55,290 bases of DNA from Candidatus Zhuqueibacterota bacterium (GTDB lineage: Bacteria > Zhuqueibacterota > Zhuqueibacteria > Oceanimicrobiales > Oceanimicrobiaceae): positions 1-55,290 of the forward strand of contig JAJDAF010000015.1 of the NCBI GenBank assembly GCA_029261995.1, read 5' to 3'. The translations under genes and the position numbers were made by a program. Shown here piece by piece: positions 7,689 to 15,917 of the stretch. Numbering within the stretch: position 1 is the first letter of the stretch; each line of letters begins with the position of its first letter. The notes under the pieces were generated by a model, which worked only from the letters and a program-made list of their open reading frames with translations, was not told the DNA's origin and made no database searches.

Positions 7689-10600
7689 TTACAACTCAAC
7701 TCTTGCGCCAACACGAATCTGCCGCGGCACACCCAGAACCTCGCGACCGCTGAAACCTTCAGGGCTATCAATTGTGCCGCCGCGATAGTTGTAGGCGTTG
7801 CCGCCAAGATTAATGGCGCGGTACAGCGCTTCATAGGCTGCGGCGCCGTAGCCAGGACTAAGCCGATCGAATCGTGCCAGGCGCGAACCGCTCAGCCATG
7901 GATTATCAAGAAAGCCATCATTGAAGGCGTTGCCGGTTCGGCCGAAAACGTTAATCACGTTCTTGCGGTTGGTCAGATTCTGAACATACACATAAAAACT
8001 CGTGCGAAACCTGTCCAGGTTCACGGTCTTATCGAGGCGCACATCTAGCTGAAAATTCAACGGCGTTGTGGAAGAGTTAACGGCCTCTAAGGGAAATCTC
8101 GAACGCGGGTCACTGATGAAGCCGCCGATGCTTGAACGTTGTCCACCAGTAGTTCCTGTGGAAAGTGTAAAAGGGTGGCCGCTTTGGAACGAGAACAGGA
8201 AGTTGGCGCCTAGCTGCTGGAGGAGCTTGCCGCTATCACCCTTGCCAAAGCGGTAGTCCAGATTCAGTGAACCCACGTGAGAACGGTGAAAGTCAAGCGG
8301 TGAGATCACGGTAGGAACTTCGATTTCGCCTTCAACGCCGGAAATAGTGGTGGTTGCGTTCGAGCCCGTGCCCAACGCTCCCGAGAAGGTGTAGTTGATG
8401 TTGCCAGCAATACGGCTGGTACGGCGCAGGTTCAAAGAAAACTCGACGCCGGCAGTAGTCGCAAAATCGAGATTCGCAAGTACGTTGTAGTCGGCAGATG
8501 AAGACGAAGGGTCGGCCTCAACACTCGTCACTTGAATCATGTCTTTGATGCTTTTGTAGAAGGTCGTGACATCAAAGGCGGCGTTGTCGCTGAACTGCTG
8601 GTTGAAACCGAACTCATACTGAGTGGTGATTTCAGGCTTGAGGCCCAGACCGACCAGATTCGTGCGGAACGAATTCGAAGCCGTGAACAGGTCGCTGTAA
8701 CGCTTGACGCCAGTGTAAATGTCGGTCTGGCGTGGCGCCTGAACGAAGCGACCATATTGCAGATGGAAGACGGTACGGTCGGTGGCCGAAAAAGCAATTC
8801 CCACCCTCGGACTGATGTCAACACTGGCATCCACTTCGACAAGCTCATCCTGAAACAGACCATACTCGTTTTGGTCCCACGGCGGGTTGGTCGGATCCTC
8901 GAAGATGAAATCATCGTTGTCGAAGATGTCCAAACGAACGCCGGCGTTGATGACCAAATCACTGGTCTCGAACTTGTCCTGGATAAACGCAGAAAAGTAG
9001 GTCGGGTGACGGGGACCGTCCGGGCCGTCGCTGTTGATCTCATTACCGAAGATATCGTAACCGTAGTTAAACTCGCCAGCCCGGGTCTTGGCGCCAAGCT
9101 GTGCCTGCGCCAAAAAAACGTCCGGATCGCTGCGGTCGCCAGCCAAAGCTCTGCGCAGAAAGTCATGATCGGAACGGGCGCTTCGGAACAACGCCAGGGC
9201 ATCCCAACTGTTGAATTGAAAATTCCGGCTGGTCCAGCGCTCGAGGGATGCGCCTAGCTTAAGTTCATGCCGGGACAACTGAGTCACGAAGTTAAGGTTA
9301 CCGCCAAAATAGCTTCTCTTGCGTTTGACCATGTCCGATTGGGCCGGTGTACCAGGCGCATCAAAGTCGAAACCGTGGAGTTCCATGGTTTGGCCGCCAG
9401 CCAGCCATGGCGAGTCCCAATCATAGAATTGAATGCCGTGCGACGCATTCGCCGTGCTATCCCAATAGGCCCAGAAGTTGTCTCCCATGATCGGGTCGAA
9501 GTGGTGCTCACGCAGGTCGAAGTAGTTCAGGTTCAGCTCGTAGAAAGATTTCGAGCTCAGCAGATGGGTGGCTTTTAAGTTGATGAGCGCAGAGCTGCGT
9601 TCCTGCTGTTCCTGTCGGTCAAGATTGAAAATCATTCTCGGAATTCTGCCTATGACTTCGTCCTGTCTGCGCCAGCGAATTGAACCACCCAACCGCAAAC
9701 GGAACGGGCTGGCGTCCAAGGTCAATGTTCCGTTGCCGATCCACTCCTGCCGGTCAGCGCCGGGGACGTTGCCATCCGGAAAACTCAAACCAAGTTTCTG
9801 AATGTGGGCCTCCATCCCAGGATCACGGTTGTACTCTAGAATCAATGGGAAGCGGCCGGCCTGAATCGATGCCAGCTGTTCGTCCGTGCCCAGGGCGTTG
9901 AACTCGGCCTCGTCAACGTGAGTGAAATTGAAGCCGCTGTTGAACCGTTGAACGTAGTCATCCAGGGTGAGGCGCTCACCTGCTGCAAAGAATCGCAGCC
10001 TGCCGCCCGTACCCGGAACCGGGCCACTGGCGGTGGCTGTGAAGTCATGGTAGCCGTAGGAGTAAGTGCCGAGGAACTGCTCGCCCTGGTCGGCGAAGTC
10101 ATCCGTCTCATATTGCAAGCTGAAACCAAACTTCGGGCCGCCAACTTTCAACGTCTGTCGAACCATGCCGGCGTTGGCGCCGCCGAATTCAGCCGCATAG
10201 CCGCCCGGCTGGACTTGCAGCGCTTCCAGCGCTTCCGGAATCACACTTACCGGGTTGGAGCCAAACTGACTTCCGCCATCACGGTCACGCACATTGGCGC
10301 CCTCGAGATAGTAGCCTACATCGTTCTCGCGGCCACCACGCATGTAGATTTGACCGTTGTGGCGAACGACGCCCGGCTGCAAAACCACCGCTTCGGTCAC
10401 GCCGCGGACCGGCAGGTTCTTCATGTCATCGTAGCTCTGGATACGAATGGCATTGGTGGCATTCTTGTGCACCAGAGGACGGTCAGCGACGATGTCAGTC
10501 CCGCCGCTAAAGATATCGAGGTTGATACAAGGAAACTCGATTCTCAACTCAGTAGTTAAGTCAGAATTAACCTGAATGCCATCGAGCTGAAAGCCAAAAC

Positions 10601-10835
10601 AGTCAGGCGACGAGGGTCGAACAGAATAGACTCCCGGAGCAACCGACAAGAATAAAAACTCGCCGCTGGCATCCGTGAGGGCATCCCGCGTCGTGCCAAC
10701 GATAACAATTGTGGCTCCGGCTACAGCATCCCCGGTTTCGCGGTCGATGACCCTGCCTGCAATCTTGCCTGTTTGGGAAAATAATAGGGAAAAGGGAAAG
10801 AGCACGGCGACTAAGGTCACTAACAAATTTCTCAT
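7689..10835 (-). CDS. TonB-dependent outer-membrane receptor, paralogue 1
   Basis: A 1048-residue receptor with a signal peptide, an N-terminal carboxypeptidase-regulatory-like beta domain ('GKIAGRVIDRETGDAVAGAT', about residues 24-105), a plug domain ('NLPVRGVTEAVVLQPGVV', 'IYMRGGRENDVGYYLEGANV') and a C-terminal barrel ending 'RVGARVEL'. It closely resembles the next gene over its full length, so the two arose by tandem duplication. Compared with that copy, the segment before the plug has changed ('NLDIFSGGTDIVADRP' instead of 'ALEVSEISIVAERP'). No separate SusD-like partner is present. The substrate is unknown. The start has a GGGAG site. Confidence 0.92.
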   Translation of the reverse strand: MRNLLVTLVAVLFPFSLLFSQTGKIAGRVIDRETGDAVAGATIVIVGTTRDALTDASGEFLFLSVAPGVYSVRPSSPDCFGFQLDGIQVNSDLTTELRIEFPCINLDIFSGGTDIVADRPLVHKNATNAIRIQSYDDMKNLPVRGVTEAVVLQPGVVRHNGQIYMRGGRENDVGYYLEGANVRDRDGGSQFGSNPVSVIPEALEALQVQPGGYAAEFGGANAGMVRQTLKVGGPKFGFSLQYETDDFADQGEQFLGTYSYGYHDFTATASGPVPGTGGRLRFFAAGERLTLDDYVQRFNSGFNFTHVDEAEFNALGTDEQLASIQAGRFPLILEYNRDPGMEAHIQKLGLSFPDGNVPGADRQEWIGNGTLTLDASPFRLRLGGSIRWRRQDEVIGRIPRMIFNLDRQEQQERSSALINLKATHLLSSKSFYELNLNYFDLREHHFDPIMGDNFWAYWDSTANASHGIQFYDWDSPWLAGGQTMELHGFDFDAPGTPAQSDMVKRKRSYFGGNLNFVTQLSRHELKLGASLERWTSRNFQFNSWDALALFRSARSDHDFLRRALAGDRSDPDVFLAQAQLGAKTRAGEFNYGYDIFGNEINSDGPDGPRHPTYFSAFIQDKFETSDLVINAGVRLDIFDNDDFIFEDPTNPPWDQNEYGLFQDELVEVDASVDISPRVGIAFSATDRTVFHLQYGRFVQAPRQTDIYTGVKRYSDLFTASNSFRTNLVGLGLKPEITTQYEFGFNQQFSDNAAFDVTTFYKSIKDMIQVTSVEADPSSSSADYNVLANLDFATTAGVEFSLNLRRTSRIAGNINYTFSGALGTGSNATTTISGVEGEIEVPTVISPLDFHRSHVGSLNLDYRFGKGDSGKLLQQLGANFLFSFQSGHPFTLSTGTTGGQRSSIGGFISDPRSRFPLEAVNSSTTPLNFQLDVRLDKTVNLDRFRTSFYVYVQNLTNRKNVINVFGRTGNAFNDGFLDNPWLSGSRLARFDRLSPGYGAAAYEALYRAINLGGNAYNYRGGTIDSPEGFSGREVLGVPRQIRVGARVEL

Positions 10836-10952
10836 TGTTCACGCTCCCGCTAATGGATTAGCTGCACACTGAATCATGACCAAAGTCAAAAACTCCCGGC
10901 AGATGGGACTGCCGATACTTCCTCAAGAATATCACTCGCGTGAGACACTACT

Positions 10953-11256
10953 TCACCCGCTACGTAGCAGAACCATAGAGGCCAAATCTCCAATGTGGTA
11001 CGAGCCAACATGCCGATCTTCAAAGACGGAGATAGTTTGGTCCTCCTGCTCATCGTCGAAATCAATGAAATAGATCTTGTTGTCCAGTTGCGGGAGTCCT
11101 TGCTACCCTCATCCTCTTAACCTTGACAGAGTGGGGTTCCAGAAAGATACAGTGGCGATGGAGTTCGTATTCCATGGCTACGTCGCCACTGGATTCGTTG
11201 CGTTGAAGATCAGAATCCGTGAACTTTATTGCAAGTAGATATTGCCATAAGCCTAT
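10953..11256 (-). pseudogene. Possible decayed gene remnant, two frames
   Basis: On the minus strand two adjacent open stretches in different frames together look protein-like. The first (about 11256-11100) reads through 'LAIKFTDSDLQRNESSGDVA' and 'MEYELHRHCIFLEPHSVKVK'; the second (about 11099-10953) reads through 'NKIYFIDFDDEQED' and 'FEDRHVGSYHIGDLASMVLL' before a stop. Their hydrophobic and acidic patterns look like real protein, and one frameshift would join them. There is no start codon of note. I cannot name the family. It lies between the two paralogous receptors, and may be a relic of a gene that once went with receptor 1. Confidence 0.3.
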
Positions 11257-11280
11257 TCACGCCAAGACAAACGGCAGAGC

Positions 11281-11324
11281 GGATACAAAATAGAAAGGCT
11301 GCCCCGCAAAATGCGGGACAGCCT
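11281..11324 (-). terminator. Intrinsic terminator after receptor paralogue 2
   Basis: Read on the minus strand: AGGCTG-T-CCCGC, loop ATTTT, GCGGG-G-CAGCCT, followed by TTTCTATTTTGT. The stem (11296-11324) has 11 paired bases and one mismatch, and the T-rich tract follows directly. It sits 40 bases after the stop codon of the 11365-14517 gene. Confidence 0.85.
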
Positions 11325-11364
11325 CGTACCAAAACGGACCTTCGATTCTTCTGTTCTGTCGGTC

Positions 11365-14300
11365 CTACAACTCTAACCTTGCACCAACGCGAATCTGACG
11401 CGGGACACCCAGAACTTCCAGGCCATTAAACCCCTCCGGGCTGGCATTGGTGTTTGCACGGAAGTTAAAGGCGTTGCCGCCAAGATTGATGTTGCGGTAC
11501 AGTGCTTCATAAGCCGCAGCGCCGAAACCGGGATTGAGCTGATCGCGCCGCGCCAGAATGGAGCTGCTCAACTCCGCATTGTCCAGAAAGCCATCGTTGA
11601 AGGCATTGCCTGTCCGGTTGAAAACATTGATGACGTTCTGACGGTTGGTCAGGTTCTGCACGTAGACGTAGAAGTTGGTGTTGAAACGGCCGATACTGAC
11701 CGACTTGTCCAGACGCAGGTCAAGCTGAAAATTCCACGGCGTGGTCGAAGAGTTGACCGCTTCCAATGGAAATCTCGAACGTGGGTCGAGGATCACGCCG
11801 CCGTCCTGCTCATCCTGCTGACCAAAATCTCCCTTAGCAAACGTGTAGGGATGGCCGCTCTGGAAGGTCATCAGCAGGTTGGCGCCCAACTGCTCGAGCA
11901 CCTTACCGCCGTCGCCCTTGCCAAACCGGTAATCCAGGTTGAAGGAACCCACCTGTGAACGGTGAAAATTCAGCGGTGAAATCGAGGTCGGAACATTGAT
12001 TGCCCCTTCAATCCCGGAGATCGCCGAGGTCGCGGTCGAGCCCGTGCCAAGCGCTCTCGAGAAGGTGTAGTTCACATTGGCAGAGATACGACTCGTGCGA
12101 CGCATATTCAGAGAAAACTCGACGCCTGCCGTGGTCGCAAAATCAAGATTGGCAAGCACGTTGTAATCGCCCGCGGGAGAAGCAGCATCCGCGGTCACTC
12201 TCGTCACCTGAATCATATCCTTGATGTTCTTGTAAAAGGTCGTGATGTCAAACGCAGCATTGTCGCTGAACTGCTGATTGAAACCGATCTCATACTGGGT
12301 CGTGACTTCAGGCCTAAGGCCAAGACCGACCAGATTCGTGCGGAATGAGTTCGCAGCCGTGAACAGGTCGTTGTAACGCTTGGCGCCGCTGTAAATGTCG
12401 GTTTGGCGTGGCGCCTGAACAAAGCGACCATACTGCAAATGGAATACGGTGCGGTCCGTGACCGGAAAAGCAACTCCCAGCCGGGGGCTGATTTCAACAC
12501 TGGCATCGGCTTTCACAAGCTGATCCTGAATCAGACCAAAGCCCGACTGGTCCCACGGCGGATTGGCTGGATCATCAAAGGTGAAATCATCGTTGTCGAT
12601 GACATCAACGCGCACGCCGGCATTGATGACCAAATCATTGGCCTCGAACTTGTCCTGCACATAAGCAGAAAAGTAGGTCGGATGACGTGCTCCTTCGGGA
12701 CCATCGCTGTCAATCTCGTTGCCGAAAATGTCATAGCCATAGTCCAGGGCCGTGGTGCGCGCAGTAGAACTGAGCTGAGCCTGAGCCAATACAACATCCG
12801 GGTCGCTGCGGTCGCCTGCCAAAGCGCGGCGCAGAAAATCAGGATTCGAACGTGCACCCCGGAACATGTTGAGCGCACCAGCAGGAGTCAGTTGAAAATT
12901 CCGGCTGGTCCAGCGTTCAAGCGAAGCGCCAAACTTAAGCTCATGCTCCGGCAATTGCGTCGTGAAGTTGAAACTGCCACCAAGGTAACTTCTTTTACGT
13001 TTGATGGTATTCGATTGGTTCGGTGTGCCAGGCGCTTCAAAATTGAAGCCGTAGAGCTCCATCACCTGATTGCCACCCTGCCACGGTGAATCCTGATCGA
13101 AAAACTGGATGCCGGCGGCAGCGTTGGCAGTGCTGTCCCAATGAGCCCAGAAGTTGTCTCCCATGATCGGGTCATACTGGTGCTCGCGCAGGTCGAAAAA
13201 GTTGAGATTGACCTCATAGAAAGACTTCGAGCTTACCAGATGCGTGGCTTTCAGATTGAGAAGCGCGGAACTGAACTCTTCCTGCTCCATTCGGCCCTGA
13301 TTGAAGAGCATCAGTGGAATTCTGCCGACAACTTCATCCTGCTTGCGCCAGTTGAAAGACCCACCCAAACGAAAAATGAAAGGCTTGGCGTCAAAAGTCA
13401 GTGTGCCATTGCCAATCCATTCCTCGCGGTCAGCACCAGGTGTGTTGCCGTCCGGGAAGTTCAGGCCAATAGACTGAATTTGTGACTCAGTGAAAGCGTT
13501 GCGGTCGGCCTCGAGAACCAGCGGAAAACGGCCCGCGGAAATCGATGCCTGCTGCTCGGCAGGAGTCAAAGCAATGAACTCCTCCTCATCCACATGCGCC
13601 ACGTTAAAGCCATTGCTGAACCGCTGAACGTAGTCATCCAGCAACCGTCTCTCACCGGCAGCGAAGAAACGAAGTTTGCCGTTGGTGCCAGGCACCGGGC
13701 CGCTGGCCGTAGCAGTGAAATCGTTGTAGCCGTAAGAGTTGGTGCTCAGGAACTGGTCGCCCTGACTGGCAAAATCGTCGGTCTCATACTGGAAGGTGAA
13801 ACCATACTCAGGACCGCCAGCTTTCAACGTCTGGCGAACGATACCTGCGTTGGCGCCACCAAATTCAGCCGTATAACCACCCGCCTGAATCTGAAACTCT
13901 TCCAATGCCTCGGGAATCACGCCAACCGGGTTGGTGCCACCCAAAACACCTTGTGCGCCGCCATCACGGTCGCGCACATTGGCGCCTTCAAGATAGTAGC
14001 CAACATCGTTCTCACGGCCACCACGAATGTAAATCTTGTCATTGTACGTAACGATGCCAGGCTGCAGGGCAACCGCAGCAGTCACGCCACGTACCGGCAG
14101 ATTCTTCATATCCTCGTAGCCCTGGATGCGGACCGCGTTGGTGGCGTTCTTGTTCACCAAAGGACGCTCTGCAACGATGCTGATCTCGCTGACTTCCAGA
14201 GCCTCACTTGGCAACTCGAAATCCAGGTCTGTCGTCAAACCGGAGTTGACACGAATACCGTCAATCGTCACGTCACGGTAGCCGATAAATGAAGACTTGA

Positions 14301-14517
14301 TCGAATAAACACCCGTCGGAACCGACAGGATAACAAATTCGCCGCTCACGTCCGTGGCAGCACCCAGAGTTGTCCCAACCAGAACAACGTTGGCTCCGGG
14401 CAAGGCATCACCGGTCTCGCGATCGAGTACCTTACCGGAGATTTTTCCGGATTGGCCGAACGCAAGCGATGAGAAAAGGAGCACGGCGAAAAGGATCATA
14501 AATACTTTACGAACCAT
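11365..14517 (-). CDS. TonB-dependent outer-membrane receptor, paralogue 2
   Basis: A 1050-residue receptor with signal peptide ('LFAVLLFSSLAFGQ'), a carboxypeptidase-regulatory-like domain ('GKISGKVLDRETGDALPGAN'), a possible TonB box in 'ALEVSEISIVAERP' (about 107-120), a plug with 'VRGVTAAVALQPGIV' and 'RGGRENDVGYYLEGANVRD', and a barrel that ends 'RVGARLEL'. It is the second gene of an operon: it starts 20 bases after the DUF4397 lipoprotein and has a strong AAGGAGGT site. The sigma-54-type promoter near 15550 probably drives both. An intrinsic terminator follows. The substrate is unknown; the lipoprotein is the only partner candidate in sight. Confidence 0.93.
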   Translation of the reverse strand: MVRKVFMILFAVLLFSSLAFGQSGKISGKVLDRETGDALPGANVVLVGTTLGAATDVSGEFVILSVPTGVYSIKSSFIGYRDVTIDGIRVNSGLTTDLDFELPSEALEVSEISIVAERPLVNKNATNAVRIQGYEDMKNLPVRGVTAAVALQPGIVTYNDKIYIRGGRENDVGYYLEGANVRDRDGGAQGVLGGTNPVGVIPEALEEFQIQAGGYTAEFGGANAGIVRQTLKAGGPEYGFTFQYETDDFASQGDQFLSTNSYGYNDFTATASGPVPGTNGKLRFFAAGERRLLDDYVQRFSNGFNVAHVDEEEFIALTPAEQQASISAGRFPLVLEADRNAFTESQIQSIGLNFPDGNTPGADREEWIGNGTLTFDAKPFIFRLGGSFNWRKQDEVVGRIPLMLFNQGRMEQEEFSSALLNLKATHLVSSKSFYEVNLNFFDLREHQYDPIMGDNFWAHWDSTANAAAGIQFFDQDSPWQGGNQVMELYGFNFEAPGTPNQSNTIKRKRSYLGGSFNFTTQLPEHELKFGASLERWTSRNFQLTPAGALNMFRGARSNPDFLRRALAGDRSDPDVVLAQAQLSSTARTTALDYGYDIFGNEIDSDGPEGARHPTYFSAYVQDKFEANDLVINAGVRVDVIDNDDFTFDDPANPPWDQSGFGLIQDQLVKADASVEISPRLGVAFPVTDRTVFHLQYGRFVQAPRQTDIYSGAKRYNDLFTAANSFRTNLVGLGLRPEVTTQYEIGFNQQFSDNAAFDITTFYKNIKDMIQVTRVTADAASPAGDYNVLANLDFATTAGVEFSLNMRRTSRISANVNYTFSRALGTGSTATSAISGIEGAINVPTSISPLNFHRSQVGSFNLDYRFGKGDGGKVLEQLGANLLMTFQSGHPYTFAKGDFGQQDEQDGGVILDPRSRFPLEAVNSSTTPWNFQLDLRLDKSVSIGRFNTNFYVYVQNLTNRQNVINVFNRTGNAFNDGFLDNAELSSSILARRDQLNPGFGAAAYEALYRNINLGGNAFNFRANTNASPEGFNGLEVLGVPRQIRVGARLEL

Positions 14518-14537
14518 TATTACCTCCTTAAAGATGA

Positions 14538-15305
14538 TTAATTGTCTTCCAAACTAACGACGGAAACACCACCACCGGACGACATCAGAACCATCGTCCT
14601 GCGATTGTTACCCACGCTCACCGCCTCGCTGGTAACAGCCGAGCCGTCAGCAGATGACGTCACGGTCACCGTGTAGTCACCAACGGGGAGATTCAGGTAG
14701 CTGCTCACATCGCGAAACTCTTGAGCCGCCTCGACCCAGAGCGCTTCGATCAGTACGCCACCACCCAGGTCAGTATTCTGACCCTGAATGCTGACATCAT
14801 AGCTGGCACCCGGGACACCGTTTACGAAACGCATTTTGCCAACGGTTGCGGCAGTGAATACGGTGTCTGCAAGATGCGCACCGGTCGTGTCGTTAATGGG
14901 AAGCTCTACATCCACGGCGGGAACATCAGCCGAGTCAAAAATGCGACGCTCGACTAACTTAATGAACTCACGCGTCGTACCCGTCTTTGGCAAAAGCATG
15001 ACCGTGGCTCTTTGCTCAGCAGTCATCGCGACACGCACTGAGTCGCCATTGCTGAGAACCGCGAGGCGGTTGCCAGACGGATAAGTCTGATGGGTATTGG
15101 TAGCGCCAACAGCAAGACTACTTACGGCGTTACCCAGATCAAGTGAGATGTTGACACTCCCGAGGTCCTCCGCAGCATTCAGAAAACGAAATTCTGAATT
15201 AATTACGGGGGCATCGGGTCCCGTCGAGGATACATCAACACAACCCACCAGCCATGCCACGCATAGAAGCGCAACCAGCATAACTGTCGTTGTCTTAACT
15301 TTCAT
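14538..15305 (-). CDS. DUF4397 lipoprotein
   Basis: A 255-residue exported lipoprotein: hydrophobic signal followed by 'WLVGC' with Cys22. Two DUF4397-like beta-sandwich units are visible, one starting 'FRFLNAAEDLGSVNISLD' and another 'MRFVNGVPGASYDVSIQG'. DUF4397 proteins are surface or periplasmic and usually of unknown function. The start at 15305 is chosen for its strong site (AGAGGAGGT, 7 bases upstream) and because it begins the signal peptide; 17 extra codons upstream are open but unlikely. It precedes the TonB receptor by 20 bases and probably forms a surface complex with it, replacing the usual SusD. The complex is an inference from gene order. Confidence 0.85.
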   Translation of the reverse strand: MKVKTTTVMLVALLCVAWLVGCVDVSSTGPDAPVINSEFRFLNAAEDLGSVNISLDLGNAVSSLAVGATNTHQTYPSGNRLAVLSNGDSVRVAMTAEQRATVMLLPKTGTTREFIKLVERRIFDSADVPAVDVELPINDTTGAHLADTVFTAATVGKMRFVNGVPGASYDVSIQGQNTDLGGGVLIEALWVEAAQEFRDVSSYLNLPVGDYTVTVTSSADGSAVTSEAVSVGNNRRTMVLMSSGGGVSVVSLEDN

Positions 15306-15538
15306 AGAAGATACCTCCTCTGTTAGATACCTGTTTACTCTCATGGAACTCTCCAATACTTCGGTCGCAATAGATGTGGCAGTTCATTCAACTTCTTCCT
15401 CCGAAAACGTGACCGTGCACAGAAGGCACGGTGGGAAGCAAACTATCTTACCCACCTCCTTTCATAGGCCTAGATTTTATCATTCTTTTATTATTCACAA
15501 AGAGGGGTGATTAAGGAATTGTATTATTTTGCGACAAT
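15306..15538 (-). promoter_or_regulatory. Structured leader with a five-codon reading frame
   Basis: This is the expected untranslated leader between the sigma-54 start point (about 15538) and the lipoprotein start. It contains a five-codon frame ATG-AAA-GGA-GGT-GGG-TAA (15465-15448), which itself looks like a ribosome-binding site. Overlapping it is a hairpin GGTGGG / CCCACC (15430-15456, minus-strand reading), and next to it a perfect hairpin ACCGTGC / GCACGGT (15412-15432). The two hairpins share three bases, so they may be alternative. A further GGAGGAAG lies downstream. A role in translational control is possible but unproven. Confidence 0.4.
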
Positions 15539-15548
15539 GTTCTCGTTT

Positions 15549-15564
15549 AGCAAAGACCATACCA
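15549..15564 (-). promoter_or_regulatory. Sigma-54-type promoter
   Basis: The minus strand reads TGGTATGGTCTTTGCT, with GG and GC separated by exactly 10 bases and good agreement with the -24/-12 consensus TGGCAC-N5-TTGCW. Transcription would begin near 15538 and run into the DUF4397 lipoprotein and TonB receptor. An NtrC-type activator gene lies about 350 bases away. Confidence 0.65.
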
Positions 15565-15917
15565 CCGCAAAAATGACTTCTTGCACAGAAAAGACACTGC
15601 CAGTAATGCTTTATAAACAGATAATTACCGGCTCGCAGGAAAACACGATAGAAATGACTGCCTAAGATGGGTGCAATTTATTTCACAGGTCGCTGCGCTG
15701 AATTGCATAGAACATCAAGGGATTGCCGGAAACGGTTTTGAGATAGCCGCTTTTCTGTGTGTCGTTTGTTTGTCGGGTTGTGGTATGCAGGTTTGGATGG
15801 GGACGGCACGCGCGGCGCCATTCTGGGATGTTCAGCTCTCGGCCCGGCGACGCGGGCTGAGAGCCGGGGCTGCAAGCAGTATCAGGTGGCCACCTGCAGC
15901 CTATTGGATAAACAACA
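15565..15917. other. Intergenic region upstream of the sigma-54 promoter
   Basis: No gene is supported here. Short open frames on both strands lack ribosome-binding sites and protein-like composition. The region would be expected to hold activator-binding sites for the sigma-54 promoter at 15549-15564 and the 3' end of the NtrC-type regulator transcript; no clear palindromic site or terminator was identified. Confidence 0.4.

Larger units (their letters stand above)
10836..11364. other. Intergenic region between the two receptors
   Basis: No intact gene is found. The region holds the possible pseudogene at 10953-11256, the terminator of the upstream receptor (11281-11324), and presumably the promoter of paralogue 1 close to 10840-10950. 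No sigma-54-type motif was found in front of paralogue 1, in contrast to the lipoprotein-receptor pair to its right. Confidence 0.5.

Noticed and set aside
8532-9257. 241-codon open frame opposite receptor 1, and a similar one at 12403-13089 opposite receptor 2
   Set aside because: The pair resemble each other only because the receptors on the other strand are paralogues.
13594-14292. 232-codon open frame opposite receptor 2, with a counterpart at 9918-10559
   Set aside because: Same reason: conserved antisense shadows of the paralogous receptors, not genes.
15451-15464. CCCACCTCCTTTCA, like the 3' end of 16S rRNA
   Set aside because: It is simply the complement of the Shine-Dalgarno-like mini-frame in the leader; no rRNA sequence surrounds it.
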